Assembly (NCBI GenBank): GCA_020852955.1
Contig: JADYZW010000065.1
Span: forward strand, 37,850 to 101,849
Reading direction: 5' to 3'
Origin: Deltaproteobacteria bacterium
GTDB lineage: Bacteria; Desulfobacterota; Binatia; UTPRO1
Length of the DNA stretch: 64,000 bases
The position numbers and the translations under genes were made by a program. This document shows positions 8,658 through 15,937 of this stretch, piece by piece. Every line of letters begins with the position of its first letter. Within the stretch, counting starts at the first letter, position 1. A model generated the notes under the pieces. It saw only the letters and a list, made by a program, of their open reading frames with translations, was not told the DNA's origin and ran no database searches.

Positions 8658-8804
8658 CGAATGGCGGGAGAACGGCGCCCGCGACGATGCCCGATCTCAG
8701 CGCTCAGGATGACGAATCTCGGCAGCGGGCGAGGAGTGATCCCATGGACCGCATCCGCGACGGTGGACAACGACGCGGAATGGCGATTCGATGAGTGATC
8801 TCGG

Positions 8805-10226
8805 ATGCGTGTTCTTCTCGTCGCCACCAACCGCGAGAGCTCGCCGTTTCCCGTGAGCCCGCTCGGCGTGCTCGCAGTCGCCGGCGCCGCGCTTGCCGCC
8901 GGACACGAGGTCGACTTCGTCGACTGCATGTTCGCGCCGGAGCCGGTCTCCGCGCTCGGTCGGGCGCTGGACGCCAGGGCGTACGACGTCCTCGGGTTCG
9001 GCATCCGCAACCTCGACAATTGCTTCTGGCCGGCGCCCCGGCACTTCTTCGAGGACGTGCGCGTGCTGGTCGAGGCGGCGCGGCAGACGACGACCGCACC
9101 GATCGTCCTCGGCGGTTCGGGATTCTCGGTCGCACCGCACGGATGGCTTTCCCGCCTCGATGCCGACTACGGTGTCGTCGGCGAGGGCGAGAACGCTTTC
9201 ACGGCGCTCCTCGCGGCGCTCGCTGACGGCCGGCGGCCCGACGGGATTCCGGGTATCGTGACGACCGCCGCCGGACGCCAGGGCGGCGGCCGGCCGTCGC
9301 GCGCTCCGGCGTCCTTTGCGCCGAGCGTCGCGGCGCTGGCGCGCCCTGCGCACCACCTCGTCGACTACGAACGCTACGTTCGGCGCGGCGGCTTCGTTAC
9401 CGTCCAGACCAAGCGCGGATGCGCGTTCGCATGCGGCTACTGCGTCTATCCGCAGCTCGAGGGGACGATGTACCGCCATCGGCCGGTCGACGCGATCGTC
9501 GACGAGATGGAAGCCGTCGTTCGGGCGCAGAACGTGCGCCAGTTCTTCTTCGCGGACTCCGTCTTCAACGCGCCGCGCGTCCCGGCCCTGGAACTCTGCC
9601 GTGCGCTCACGCGCCGCGATCTCGGCGTCGGGTGGATGGCGTACGCCAACGCGGCCGGCTTCGATGAAGAGCTCGCGCACGCGATGGCCGGCGCCGGTTG
9701 CCTCGGCGTCGAGTTCGGGTTCGACGCGGTGACGGACAAGATGCTGCGCGCGTGGCGGAAGCCGTTCGGCCAGCGTGACGTGGCGCGCAGCCTGCGGGCG
9801 TGCCGCGAGGCCGGGTTGCCGGCCGCCGTGCACCTGTTGTTCGGCGGACCGGGAGAGATCGTTGACGACATCCGCGAGAGCCAGGCCTACCTCGACGCGT
9901 GCGCGCCCGTCGATGCGGTCTTCGCCTCGCTCGGCGTGCGCATCTACGAGGGAGCGCCGATCGCCGCCAGGGCGCGCGCGGAGGGCGTGATCGACGACGA
10001 CACCGATCTTTTCTTTCCCGCATGGTACGTATCCGCCGGGCTCGGCCAGGATCCGATGCGCGCGTTGGACGGAATCGCTCGACGCCGTGACCACTGGACG
10101 ACGGCCACCGACTGGACGAGCCGGACCATGCGCGTCATCCAGGCATCCGCCAACCGATTCGGTGGCCAGCCTCTCTGGCGCAACGTTCGCGAGTACGGCC
10201 GCCGTCTGCGATCTTCGCGGACCTAG
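8805..10226 (+). CDS. B12-binding-domain radical SAM protein
   Basis: A 473-residue protein with an N-terminal Rossmann-like cobalamin-binding-type domain (residues 1-150; MRVLLVATNRESSPFPVSPLG, then VLGGSGFSVAP and GEGENAF) and a central radical SAM domain with KRGCAFACGYCVYP as the CxxxCxxC cluster motif. The classic DxHxxG base-off cobalamin motif is not visible, as in many members of this class. GVEFGFDAVTDKMLRAWRK and HLLFGGPGEI follow the usual order. Homologues methylate unactivated carbons, contract rings or modify lipids (family knowledge). The substrate cannot be inferred. Followed by a hairpin shared with the convergent diiron gene. Confidence 0.85.
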   Translation: MRVLLVATNRESSPFPVSPLGVLAVAGAALAAGHEVDFVDCMFAPEPVSALGRALDARAYDVLGFGIRNLDNCFWPAPRHFFEDVRVLVEAARQTTTAPIVLGGSGFSVAPHGWLSRLDADYGVVGEGENAFTALLAALADGRRPDGIPGIVTTAAGRQGGGRPSRAPASFAPSVAALARPAHHLVDYERYVRRGGFVTVQTKRGCAFACGYCVYPQLEGTMYRHRPVDAIVDEMEAVVRAQNVRQFFFADSVFNAPRVPALELCRALTRRDLGVGWMAYANAAGFDEELAHAMAGAGCLGVEFGFDAVTDKMLRAWRKPFGQRDVARSLRACREAGLPAAVHLLFGGPGEIVDDIRESQAYLDACAPVDAVFASLGVRIYEGAPIAARARAEGVIDDDTDLFFPAWYVSAGLGQDPMRALDGIARRRDHWTTATDWTSRTMRVIQASANRFGGQPLWRNVREYGRRLRSSRT

Positions 10227-10247
10227 ACTCTGACGCGTCTGGGTGTG

Positions 10248-10279
10248 CGGCGACACCGCCCTGGTGGGCGGCGTCGCCG
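10248..10279. terminator. Bidirectional hairpin terminator candidate
   Basis: A 14-bp stem with a single mismatch and a TGGT loop (arms CGGCGACACCGCCC and GGGCGGCGTCGCCG) lies between the convergent B12-type radical SAM gene (+) and diiron gene (-). No clear T-run follows on either side. Confidence 0.55.
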
Positions 10280-10334
10280 TCGGGAGCGAGATTCGGGTGG
10301 TCGGGGATGCGCGTCGAAGCGCGATGCCGCTGGG

Positions 10335-11300
10335 CTACGCGATCAGCTCCATCTCCCGGTAGGCGGGCGCCGTGCGATCCGTGATCAGCCCGAGCCGCTG
10401 GAGCTGGGGAACGACGTAGTCGCGGAAGGGGTTCGGCTGGCGCGCGCGGAACGCCGGGTCGAGGAACTTCTCTTCCATTTCCTTGCCGGCGACGTCCGTG
10501 TCGACACCGACCTCGCGGAAGATCGCGAACAGCGGTTCACCGAACGCCATCTGGGCTTCGGGAGAGCACAGCATGCGGAGCGCGGCAACCGCGAAGTCCT
10601 CGACGCGGGCGCGCGCGTCCTCGGACATCCGCGGAAGCTCTTCCTTCATGTAGATGAGGCCGAACGAGACGTGGCGCGCCTCGTCCTGTGCCGTGAGCTC
10701 CACGACGCGGGAGAGAACCTCGTCCTTCGTCCCTGCCTTCATGAGCTTGAAGGAGCCCATGGCGAGGCTTTCGGCGATGACCTGCATGCCGACGCACTTC
10801 ATCTGCCAGAGATCCGCCGTGATCACGGCGTTCAGCAGACTCTTGAGGGGCGCCATCAGCGGATACACGCGATCGAGGCGCTGGATGTAGCGGTGGAAGA
10901 CCTCGACGTGGCGGGCTTCGTCGATAACCTGGGTCGAGGCGTAGAGCTTGCCGTCCATGTCCGGGATCACGTCGACCAGCTGACCGCAGCACAGCATCGC
11001 ACCCTGTTCACCGTGCAGCATCTGCGAAAGCGTCCACGCGGACCGGCGCTTGTCGAGCTCGACCTTCTGCTTCGCCGGAAGCTCTTGGATGAATCGGAAC
11101 TCCTTGAGCGGGTCGCCTCCCGGTCCGGGGATGACACCGACCTGGGCGGGGTCGGTTTCGAGGTTCCACGGGATGTCCGTGGCCGCGTTCCACTGCTCCT
11201 TCTTCGCGACCTCGTAGAGATCGCGGAGCGCTTTCACGTTGGCTTCGTAGTCGAACTTCCAGAGCGTGCGAATCGGGACGATGATTTCCTCGAGTGTCAT
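10335..11300 (-). CDS. Ferritin-like diiron protein (EARH motifs), oxygenase candidate
   Basis: A 321-residue helical protein with a full set of carboxylate diiron ligands: E98 (HGEQGA), E128/H131 (DEARHVEVF), E177 (IAESLAMG) and E207/H210 (DEARHVSFG). The two EARH repeats mark an R2/AurF-like ferritin superfamily member; relatives include O2-activating oxygenases and oxidases (family knowledge). It shares the segment QWNxxTDxPW with the diiron protein at 18864-19967, so the two are paralogues. Start ATG with AAGAGGTAAC as ribosome binding site. A ferredoxin gene lies directly upstream and may supply electrons. Substrate unknown. Confidence 0.8.
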   Translation of the reverse strand: MTLEEIIVPIRTLWKFDYEANVKALRDLYEVAKKEQWNAATDIPWNLETDPAQVGVIPGPGGDPLKEFRFIQELPAKQKVELDKRRSAWTLSQMLHGEQGAMLCCGQLVDVIPDMDGKLYASTQVIDEARHVEVFHRYIQRLDRVYPLMAPLKSLLNAVITADLWQMKCVGMQVIAESLAMGSFKLMKAGTKDEVLSRVVELTAQDEARHVSFGLIYMKEELPRMSEDARARVEDFAVAALRMLCSPEAQMAFGEPLFAIFREVGVDTDVAGKEMEEKFLDPAFRARQPNPFRDYVVPQLQRLGLITDRTAPAYREMELIA

Positions 11301-11313
11301 GGTTACCTCTTCG

Positions 11314-11550
11314 TCAGCGCGAGACGGCGGTCTTGGTCGCCGCCTCGGGTTCGAGGGCGTGCAGCGCCCCCATGGGACAGTAGTCGGCCGCCTCGTGGCA
11401 GGCCTCGGTCTCCGCAGCGCCCTCCGGCTGCTTCACGACCGTCGCGGCGCTCCGACCGGGAGGGATCCGCAGGTTCTCCGGCGCCCGCTTCTCGCAGAGG
11501 CCGCACCCGACGCAGTCGGTTTCCGTGACCTCGAAGCGCGTGTGTGTCAC
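11314..11550 (-). CDS. Ferredoxin, single [4Fe-4S] type
   Basis: About 78 residues of a small electron carrier. The cluster motif is CVGCGLC plus a distant cysteine in CHEAADYCPMGAL; the rest of the fold (FEVTETDC at the start, acidic middle) fits small single-cluster ferredoxins paired with oxygenases. GTG at 11548-11550 is chosen because the family N-terminus starts there; an in-frame ATG at 11670 would begin inside the TGAC-N4-GTCA palindrome and add a non-conserved Arg/Pro-rich leader. The gene ends 13 bp before the diiron gene starts, so the two form an operon and the ferredoxin is its likely reductant (inference). Confidence 0.75.
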   Translation of the reverse strand: MTHTRFEVTETDCVGCGLCEKRAPENLRIPPGRSAATVVKQPEGAAETEACHEAADYCPMGALHALEPEAATKTAVSR

Positions 11551-11664
11551 GGGCGGACGTGGGTGCGGGAGGTCGCGACCCGGTCGGCGCAAGGGCGCCT
11601 CGTCGCGACAGAAGGCGGAAGAAGCATGGATCCGTCCGCTAGCGCGTACCGCCGGACCAGGCGA

Positions 11665-11676
11665 TGACATATGTCA
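11665..11676. promoter_or_regulatory. TGAC-N4-GTCA palindromic box (site 2)
   Basis: TGACATATGTCA is a fully self-complementary 12-mer about 115 bp upstream of the ferredoxin start and thus in front of the ferredoxin-diiron operon (minus strand). It is the most symmetric of the six exact copies. Confidence 0.55.
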
Positions 11677-11801
11677 CGCGCGGGGGCGACTCCGCGGCTG
11701 CGCCGAAGCGGACGCGACGGTCTCCGACGCCGGCGCGGCGGGGATGGCTGTTCTTCCGGACGAGCGGCGACCGTTGCGCTCGACGCTTTCTCACGCGGCG
11801 A

Positions 11802-12716
11802 TCAGAGCAGCGTCGGGACGGGCGGCAGGAGGTAGCCGGTGCCGAAGGTTCCGAGCGCCTCGGCGAAGAAGATCAGCCGGGTCTCCCGGGGTGCGGCGAC
11901 GAACGAGGTGAAGCGGATGCTGCCGCTCGAGCCGCCTGCGGAGGCGCCGAGGACGGTCGCAAGGTTCGTCACGACGACGCCTGTCGCCGTGAACTCCGTG
12001 TCCGCGATCATGGTCCCGTCGGCGCGCGCGCCGAAGACGTTCCAGTCCGTCGAGCCGACCTGCGCGCGGAGCGGCACCCCCGTGACGTCCTCGAAGCTCA
12101 CGAAGATCAGCTGGTCGCCTCCGAGGTCGGTGGGGGCGAGGTCGTCCGGATCGTAGTAGGCGGCGAGTTCGAGCCCCGAGGCGCGGATCGGCCGGAGCGA
12201 TACCGCCTCGTTGTCGATGACCGAGCCGAGCGCGGGAAAGCTGTCGTCGGCATTGACGGCCGAGCGCGCCGCGGCGGGCGCGCCCCACGCCGAGCCGGTG
12301 GCGAGGTTTGCGATCGTAAAGTTGCCCGTGAGTGCGCCGGTCACGACGGCCGTGCCGACCGCGTTCACGCCGGTCGCGAACGCGGCGCCGGCCTGCGCGG
12401 GAAGACCGCTCGCGCGCAGCTCGGCGACGTCGAGCACGCGGAGCCCGCCCGCGGGCAACGTGACCGTGTGGGTAAACGGAGGACTGTCGAAGGCCGGCCC
12501 GTAGAAGAGCACCGTGACCGCCACCTCGCCCGGCATCACGTTCCGCAGGGTGAGAAACGAGGTGAAGCTCGCGCGCGCATCGTAGTAGAAGACGAGCTGA
12601 TCACCTTGAGTGTCGGGGCGCTCGATGGGGAACGGCGCCACCAGGAAGGCGCCGACGGGAACGCTCCAACCCAGGAGCCAGACCACCACGAGAGCCAGCA
12701 CCATCCGTCGCCGCAT
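11802..12716 (-). CDS. Secreted protein of unknown function
   Basis: About 304 residues with an N-terminal signal peptide (MRRRMVLALVVVWLLGWSVPVGA). The mature part is rich in beta-type segments, glycine and alanine, with few charged clusters and no catalytic motif I recognise. Phrases such as GDQLVFYYDARASFTSFLTLRN and GDQLIFVSFEDVTG look like an internal repeat of one domain at the N- and C-terminal halves. Start ATG at 12714-12716 is preceded by GAGGAGGTGG. Probably exported to the periplasm or cell surface. No operon partner; the nearest gene downstream is the ferredoxin, separated by the TGAC box. Confidence 0.7.
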   Translation of the reverse strand: MRRRMVLALVVVWLLGWSVPVGAFLVAPFPIERPDTQGDQLVFYYDARASFTSFLTLRNVMPGEVAVTVLFYGPAFDSPPFTHTVTLPAGGLRVLDVAELRASGLPAQAGAAFATGVNAVGTAVVTGALTGNFTIANLATGSAWGAPAAARSAVNADDSFPALGSVIDNEAVSLRPIRASGLELAAYYDPDDLAPTDLGGDQLIFVSFEDVTGVPLRAQVGSTDWNVFGARADGTMIADTEFTATGVVVTNLATVLGASAGGSSGSIRFTSFVAAPRETRLIFFAEALGTFGTGYLLPPVPTLL

Positions 12717-12923
12717 ATCCACCTCCTCGCGCACAAGCGTCCGCATAACACCCCCGCCGCCGCCGGGCGGCCTTGAGGACACTCCACCGACCTCGAGCTG
12801 GGGCAGCGGAGCACGTCGCCACGGTGTGCGGCATGAGCATCGTCATGGCTGGTGGTGACGTTTCACGAGAAGTGGTGCGCGGGGGTTGATCCGATGGCGG
12901 AACAGGCATACAGAGCATCATCG

Positions 12924-12939
12924 TAGTGAGTATTCACTA
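12924..12939. promoter_or_regulatory. Palindrome overlapping TetR start codon
   Basis: TAGTGA-GTAT-TCACTA has two 6-bp arms and a 4-bp centre; its last base is the A of the ATG of the TetR gene at 12939. This is a typical place for an autorepressing TetR operator. Binding is inferred from position only. Confidence 0.5.
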
Positions 12940-13580
12940 TGGGAAAGCTCGAGCGTAAACGGCCGCGTGCTCCTCGTCGCGCGGGCAGCGAACGACGGCA
13001 GGAGATCCTCGACGTGGCCGGTGCGGTCTTCGCCAGGTCGAACTACGCGAAGGTAGGAACCGCGGAGATCGCTCGCGCCGTCGGGATCTCCGAGCCCGCC
13101 CTCTATCGGTATTTTTCCGGAAAGCGCGACCTCTATCGCAAGACGCTCGCGGCGACGGGCGCGCGCCTGCTCGAGATCTGGCGAGAGGTGGGGGCGCGCA
13201 GCGGGAATCCGGTGGAGGCGCTGCGTGCCATCGGCCTCGGCTATTACGATCATCTACGCGAGCGTTCGCCCGCGCTCAGGCTATTCTACGAGGCGATCGC
13301 CGAGATCGAGGATCCCGCCATCCACCGCACGGTGCGCGAGAACTTTCGTGTCTTGGTGGGATTCGTCGAAGCCGCCCTTGACGAGGGCAAGGCACGCGGG
13401 CTGGTCCGGCGCGACGTCGACGCGCGCATCGCGGCCTGGCACTTCATGGCGATCGGATTGTCGTTCGATCTCATTCATATGCTCGGGCTCGACGCCGAGC
13501 TCGACCGCTCGAAGGTGGAAGCATGGGGAACCCTCTTTCTCGACTCGTTGACGACCGACGTAGGGCGCACCCGGTCGTGA
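12939..13580 (+). CDS. TetR/AcrR family transcriptional regulator
   Basis: A 213-residue TetR protein. The DNA-binding domain spans about residues 18-65 (RQEILDVAGAVFARSNYAKVG, then TAEIARAVGISEPALYRYFSGKRDLY). The C-terminal domain is helical with DLIHMLGLDAELD near the end. The palindrome over its start codon suggests autoregulation. The next gene, a 60-residue zinc ribbon, starts with a GTG that overlaps this stop. It lies upstream of the acyl-CoA dehydrogenase, separated from it by a strong hairpin, so that dehydrogenase need not be its target. Confidence 0.9.
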   Translation: MGKLERKRPRAPRRAGSERRQEILDVAGAVFARSNYAKVGTAEIARAVGISEPALYRYFSGKRDLYRKTLAATGARLLEIWREVGARSGNPVEALRAIGLGYYDHLRERSPALRLFYEAIAEIEDPAIHRTVRENFRVLVGFVEAALDEGKARGLVRRDVDARIAAWHFMAIGLSFDLIHMLGLDAELDRSKVEAWGTLFLDSLTTDVGRTRS

Positions 13581-13759
13581 CGGCGAAGGCATCGCGCGAC
13601 GCGCGATGCTTCTGCGGCAATCTGGTGGCGCGACTCGGCGCCGGAGGCGTCGAGATCCTCTGTCGCAGGTGCAAACGCATCCATCGCATTCCGTGGGAAC
13701 GCCCGGGCCGGCGCGCGGGTCCGCCCGGAGGCGCGCCCAACAGGCGGAACGACGTGTGA
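13577..13759 (+). CDS. Small Com-like zinc-ribbon protein
   Basis: A 60-residue protein with two Cys pairs, CFCGNLVARLGAGGVEILC and CRRC in close succession, followed by KRIHRI. The arrangement resembles the Com family of small zinc-finger proteins first known from phage Mu and found in many genomes (family knowledge); Com in Mu is a translational activator. The GTG at 13577 overlaps the TGA of the TetR gene (GTGA), which decides the start and implies coupling with the regulator. The C-terminal tail is Pro/Arg/Gly-rich. Its role here is unknown. Confidence 0.65.
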   Translation: MTAKASRDARCFCGNLVARLGAGGVEILCRRCKRIHRIPWERPGRRAGPPGGAPNRRNDV

Positions 13760-13784
13760 GCGAGAGGCCAGAGGTCGCGAACCC

Positions 13785-13822
13785 AGAGCCCGGCGCGATC
13801 CGAACGGGATCCGCCGGGCTCT
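13785..13822 (+). terminator. Strong hairpin terminator
   Basis: An 11-bp perfect outer stem (AGAGCCCGGCG with CGCCGGGCTCT) encloses a second inner stem GATCC/GGATC, and CTTCATT follows. This is the clearest terminator-like structure in the window. It separates the TetR/zinc-ribbon pair from the acyl-CoA dehydrogenase. Confidence 0.7.
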
Positions 13823-13875
13823 CTTCATTCGGGCTGTCGACGGCGCACGCCGCGGCCCGCGATCGGAGGATCACC

Positions 13876-15039
13876 ATGACGACGACGGCGTACGACATCG
13901 AAGCATCGAAGGATACGTTGGGGCGGTTTCTGCGCGACGAAGTCATTCCGCTGGAGAAGGAGGCCGGCTTGTCGCCCGACGTCGCGCCCCCCGCGGAGCT
14001 CCGCCGCAAAGTGCGACGTCGGGCGCACGCGCTCGGTTTCTACGCTGCCGACATGCCGCGCGAGGCGGGCGGAGGCGGTCTTGCGCTCTCGGAGCGGGTG
14101 CTCCTCGACATGGAAGCACTGTCGCACGAGACCGTCTTCTTCGAGGACGTGATGGGCGGTCCGGGCGGCCCCTCATCGATCCTGCTGGCTTGCGACGAGC
14201 GGCAGCGCGAGAAGTATCTGCTTCCGCTCGTACGCGGCGAGATCACGACCTGTTTCGCCTTGTCGGAGCCCGAGGCCGGCTCGGACGCGGGGGGCCTCCG
14301 CCTGCGGGCGCGGAGGACGAACGGCACCTATGTGTTGAACGGAACCAAGAACATCATCACCAACGCCCCGCAGTGCGACTTTGCCATGGTCTTCGCCGTG
14401 ACCGACGAGGCCCGAGGCGCCATGGGCGGCATCACCTGCTTCCTCGTCGACAAGGGTACCCCGGGCTTCTCGGTCGGTCGCGTCCACACCTGCATGGGAT
14501 TCACCGGTTTTCAGGGGGAGCTCGTGTTCGAGGAGTGCGAGGTGCCCGCGGCGAGCATCCTCGGCCAGGAGGGGTACGGCCTGGCCTTGGCGCTCGACTG
14601 GATCAACGCCAACCGCATCAAGATCGGCGCCGCTGCGGCAGGGCTCTCCCGCCGGCTGCTTGCTGCCAGCACCGCCTATGCGGCGCGCCGACGACAATTC
14701 GGGCGACCCATCGGTGACAATCAGGGCATCCAGTGGAAGCTCGCCGACATGGCGACCGAGCTCTTCGCGGTCGAGAGCATGGTGACGAGAGTTGCGGCGA
14801 TGTGGGACCGGAAGCTCGACGTCCGCAAGGAGGCCGCGATGGTGAAGCTCTACGCATCCGAGATGGTGAACCGGGCCGCGTACGAGGCGATCCAGATCCA
14901 TGGCGGGACCGGGTGTCTACTCGAGACCGGGCTCGAACGCGTCGCTCGTATGGTGCGCGTCTACACGATCGTCGAGGGTACGTCCGAGATCCAGCGCATC
15001 GGCATCGCGCGGCGCCTGCTGAAAGAGCTGGCCGCGTAG
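13876..15039 (+). CDS. Acyl-CoA dehydrogenase
   Basis: A 387-residue FAD-dependent acyl-CoA dehydrogenase, the standard length. The signatures are CFALSEPEAGSDAGG (first ACAD motif), the segment GTKNIITNAPQ, and the C-terminal IHGGTGCLLETGLERVARMVR with YTIVEGTSEIQRIGIARRLL; the Glu of VEGTSEIQR is the position of the catalytic base in short-chain and related members. It would introduce an alpha,beta double bond in an acyl-CoA and pass electrons to ETF. Start ATG 13876 has GGAGG 6 bp upstream. Chain-length preference is unknown. It stands alone behind a terminator. Confidence 0.9.
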   Translation: MTTTAYDIEASKDTLGRFLRDEVIPLEKEAGLSPDVAPPAELRRKVRRRAHALGFYAADMPREAGGGGLALSERVLLDMEALSHETVFFEDVMGGPGGPSSILLACDERQREKYLLPLVRGEITTCFALSEPEAGSDAGGLRLRARRTNGTYVLNGTKNIITNAPQCDFAMVFAVTDEARGAMGGITCFLVDKGTPGFSVGRVHTCMGFTGFQGELVFEECEVPAASILGQEGYGLALALDWINANRIKIGAAAAGLSRRLLAASTAYAARRRQFGRPIGDNQGIQWKLADMATELFAVESMVTRVAAMWDRKLDVRKEAAMVKLYASEMVNRAAYEAIQIHGGTGCLLETGLERVARMVRVYTIVEGTSEIQRIGIARRLLKELAA

Positions 15040-15098
15040 GCGCGCGGCCGCGCGGCGCGCACGTCCGCTGCGCGGGCCGCGCCGTCACGAGCGGCGTT

Positions 15099-15281
15099 TC
15101 ACCCCGAGCGCCAGTAGGCCCAGAAGCCGAAGGCGCAAGCGCTCAACAACAGCAGCGCCTCGCAGCAGGCGATCAAGACGATGAGCCGCTCGCCCGTCCG
15201 GGACTTGCGGTCGTCGGGGTCGAGCAGGAAGTTGCCCACTCCGGACTCGACTCCGAGCCATCGCGATAGTCGGCGTCGCAT
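15099..15281 (-). CDS. Small single-span membrane protein (hypothetical)
   Basis: A 60-residue frame with an Arg-rich N-terminus, the stretch NFLLDPDDRKSRTGERL and one hydrophobic segment (LIVLIACCEALLLLSACAFGF). I recognise no family. The hydrophobic pattern and low Arg content of the C-terminal half are unlike the usual antisense shadows here, which favours a real gene. No strong ribosome binding site is visible. It lies downstream of the lipoprotein and NOD-like genes on the same strand, so it could be the last gene of that operon. Confidence 0.4.
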   Translation of the reverse strand: MRRRLSRWLGVESGVGNFLLDPDDRKSRTGERLIVLIACCEALLLLSACAFGFWAYWRSG

Positions 15282-15369
15282 GCGTTCGTTCCGGTCGATC
15301 GCGAGGACGGCGCGGGCTACGATGCCATCGCGCGAGGAGCGGGTCCGTCGTCGCCACCCGCAGACCAGC

Positions 15370-15924
15370 TCATTGGTGTGCGGTGGCCGAGGCCCGCAAG
15401 TCCGCCGCCGGCTCGTAGGCGAGAATCTCGACCAGGAGCACGCGGCGGCGCGTCGTGCCGACCGTGCGACGGTAACGGATGAGTCGCCCCGTCTCGGGAT
15501 CGAACTCGGCGCGGAGATCGACTGCCGGCGTGTCCCCGACGGCCTCGATGCCCGTCCAGCGGAGATCGGTTTGCAGCAAGTCGAAGATCCCCTGCACGGA
15601 GTAGTCGTCGCGTTCGGGATCGGCTGCGCCGAGCGTTCGGCCGTCGAGGATGCGCTTCACGAGCACGCCGCCGGCCACCTCCACCTCCCACATCTCCACC
15701 GGAGCGCGTGGCGGCCGCACCCGCACGACCGCGCGGTAGGAGTCGGAAGCGTGTGCCTGCCAGCGCTGGCGGGCCGCCGCCAACAACGCCTCGGTCAAGG
15801 GCTGCATCGGGGGCGGCCCGAGAAACGAACAGCCGGCGAGCAGGAGCAGGACGGGTCCCCATACCGTCCTTGCTCGCCGGCTGATCTTCGCGTGACCAGG
15901 GCATGCCGTGCCTGAGTCGGTCAC
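15370..15924 (-). CDS. DUF6174-like lipoprotein
   Basis: A 184-residue protein with an N-terminal hydrophobic stretch and lipobox LLAGC, so probably a membrane-anchored lipoprotein. The mature part (SDSYRAVVRV, then GGVLVKRILDGRTL and FDLLQTDLRW) resembles the DUF6174 family of small lipoproteins of unknown role. GTG start at 15922-15924 with GGAGG 6 bp before it. It begins 13 bp after the NOD-like gene ends, so it is the fourth gene of the diiron / SCP2-like / nod / lipoprotein operon. Any role in that system is unknown. Confidence 0.7.
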   Translation of the reverse strand: MTDSGTACPGHAKISRRARTVWGPVLLLLAGCSFLGPPPMQPLTEALLAAARQRWQAHASDSYRAVVRVRPPRAPVEMWEVEVAGGVLVKRILDGRTLGAADPERDDYSVQGIFDLLQTDLRWTGIEAVGDTPAVDLRAEFDPETGRLIRYRRTVGTTRRRVLLVEILAYEPAADLRASATAHQ

Positions 15925-15937
15925 GCGAACCTCCGCG

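Noticed and set aside
12924..12939. Part of the shared TGAC regulon
   Set aside because: TAGTGA-N4-TCACTA lacks the TGAC half-site; treated as a separate TetR operator.
15041..15054. CGCGCGGCCGCGCG palindrome after the acyl-CoA dehydrogenase as a terminator
   Set aside because: Alternating CG palindromes arise easily at this GC content and no stable loop or T-run is seen.
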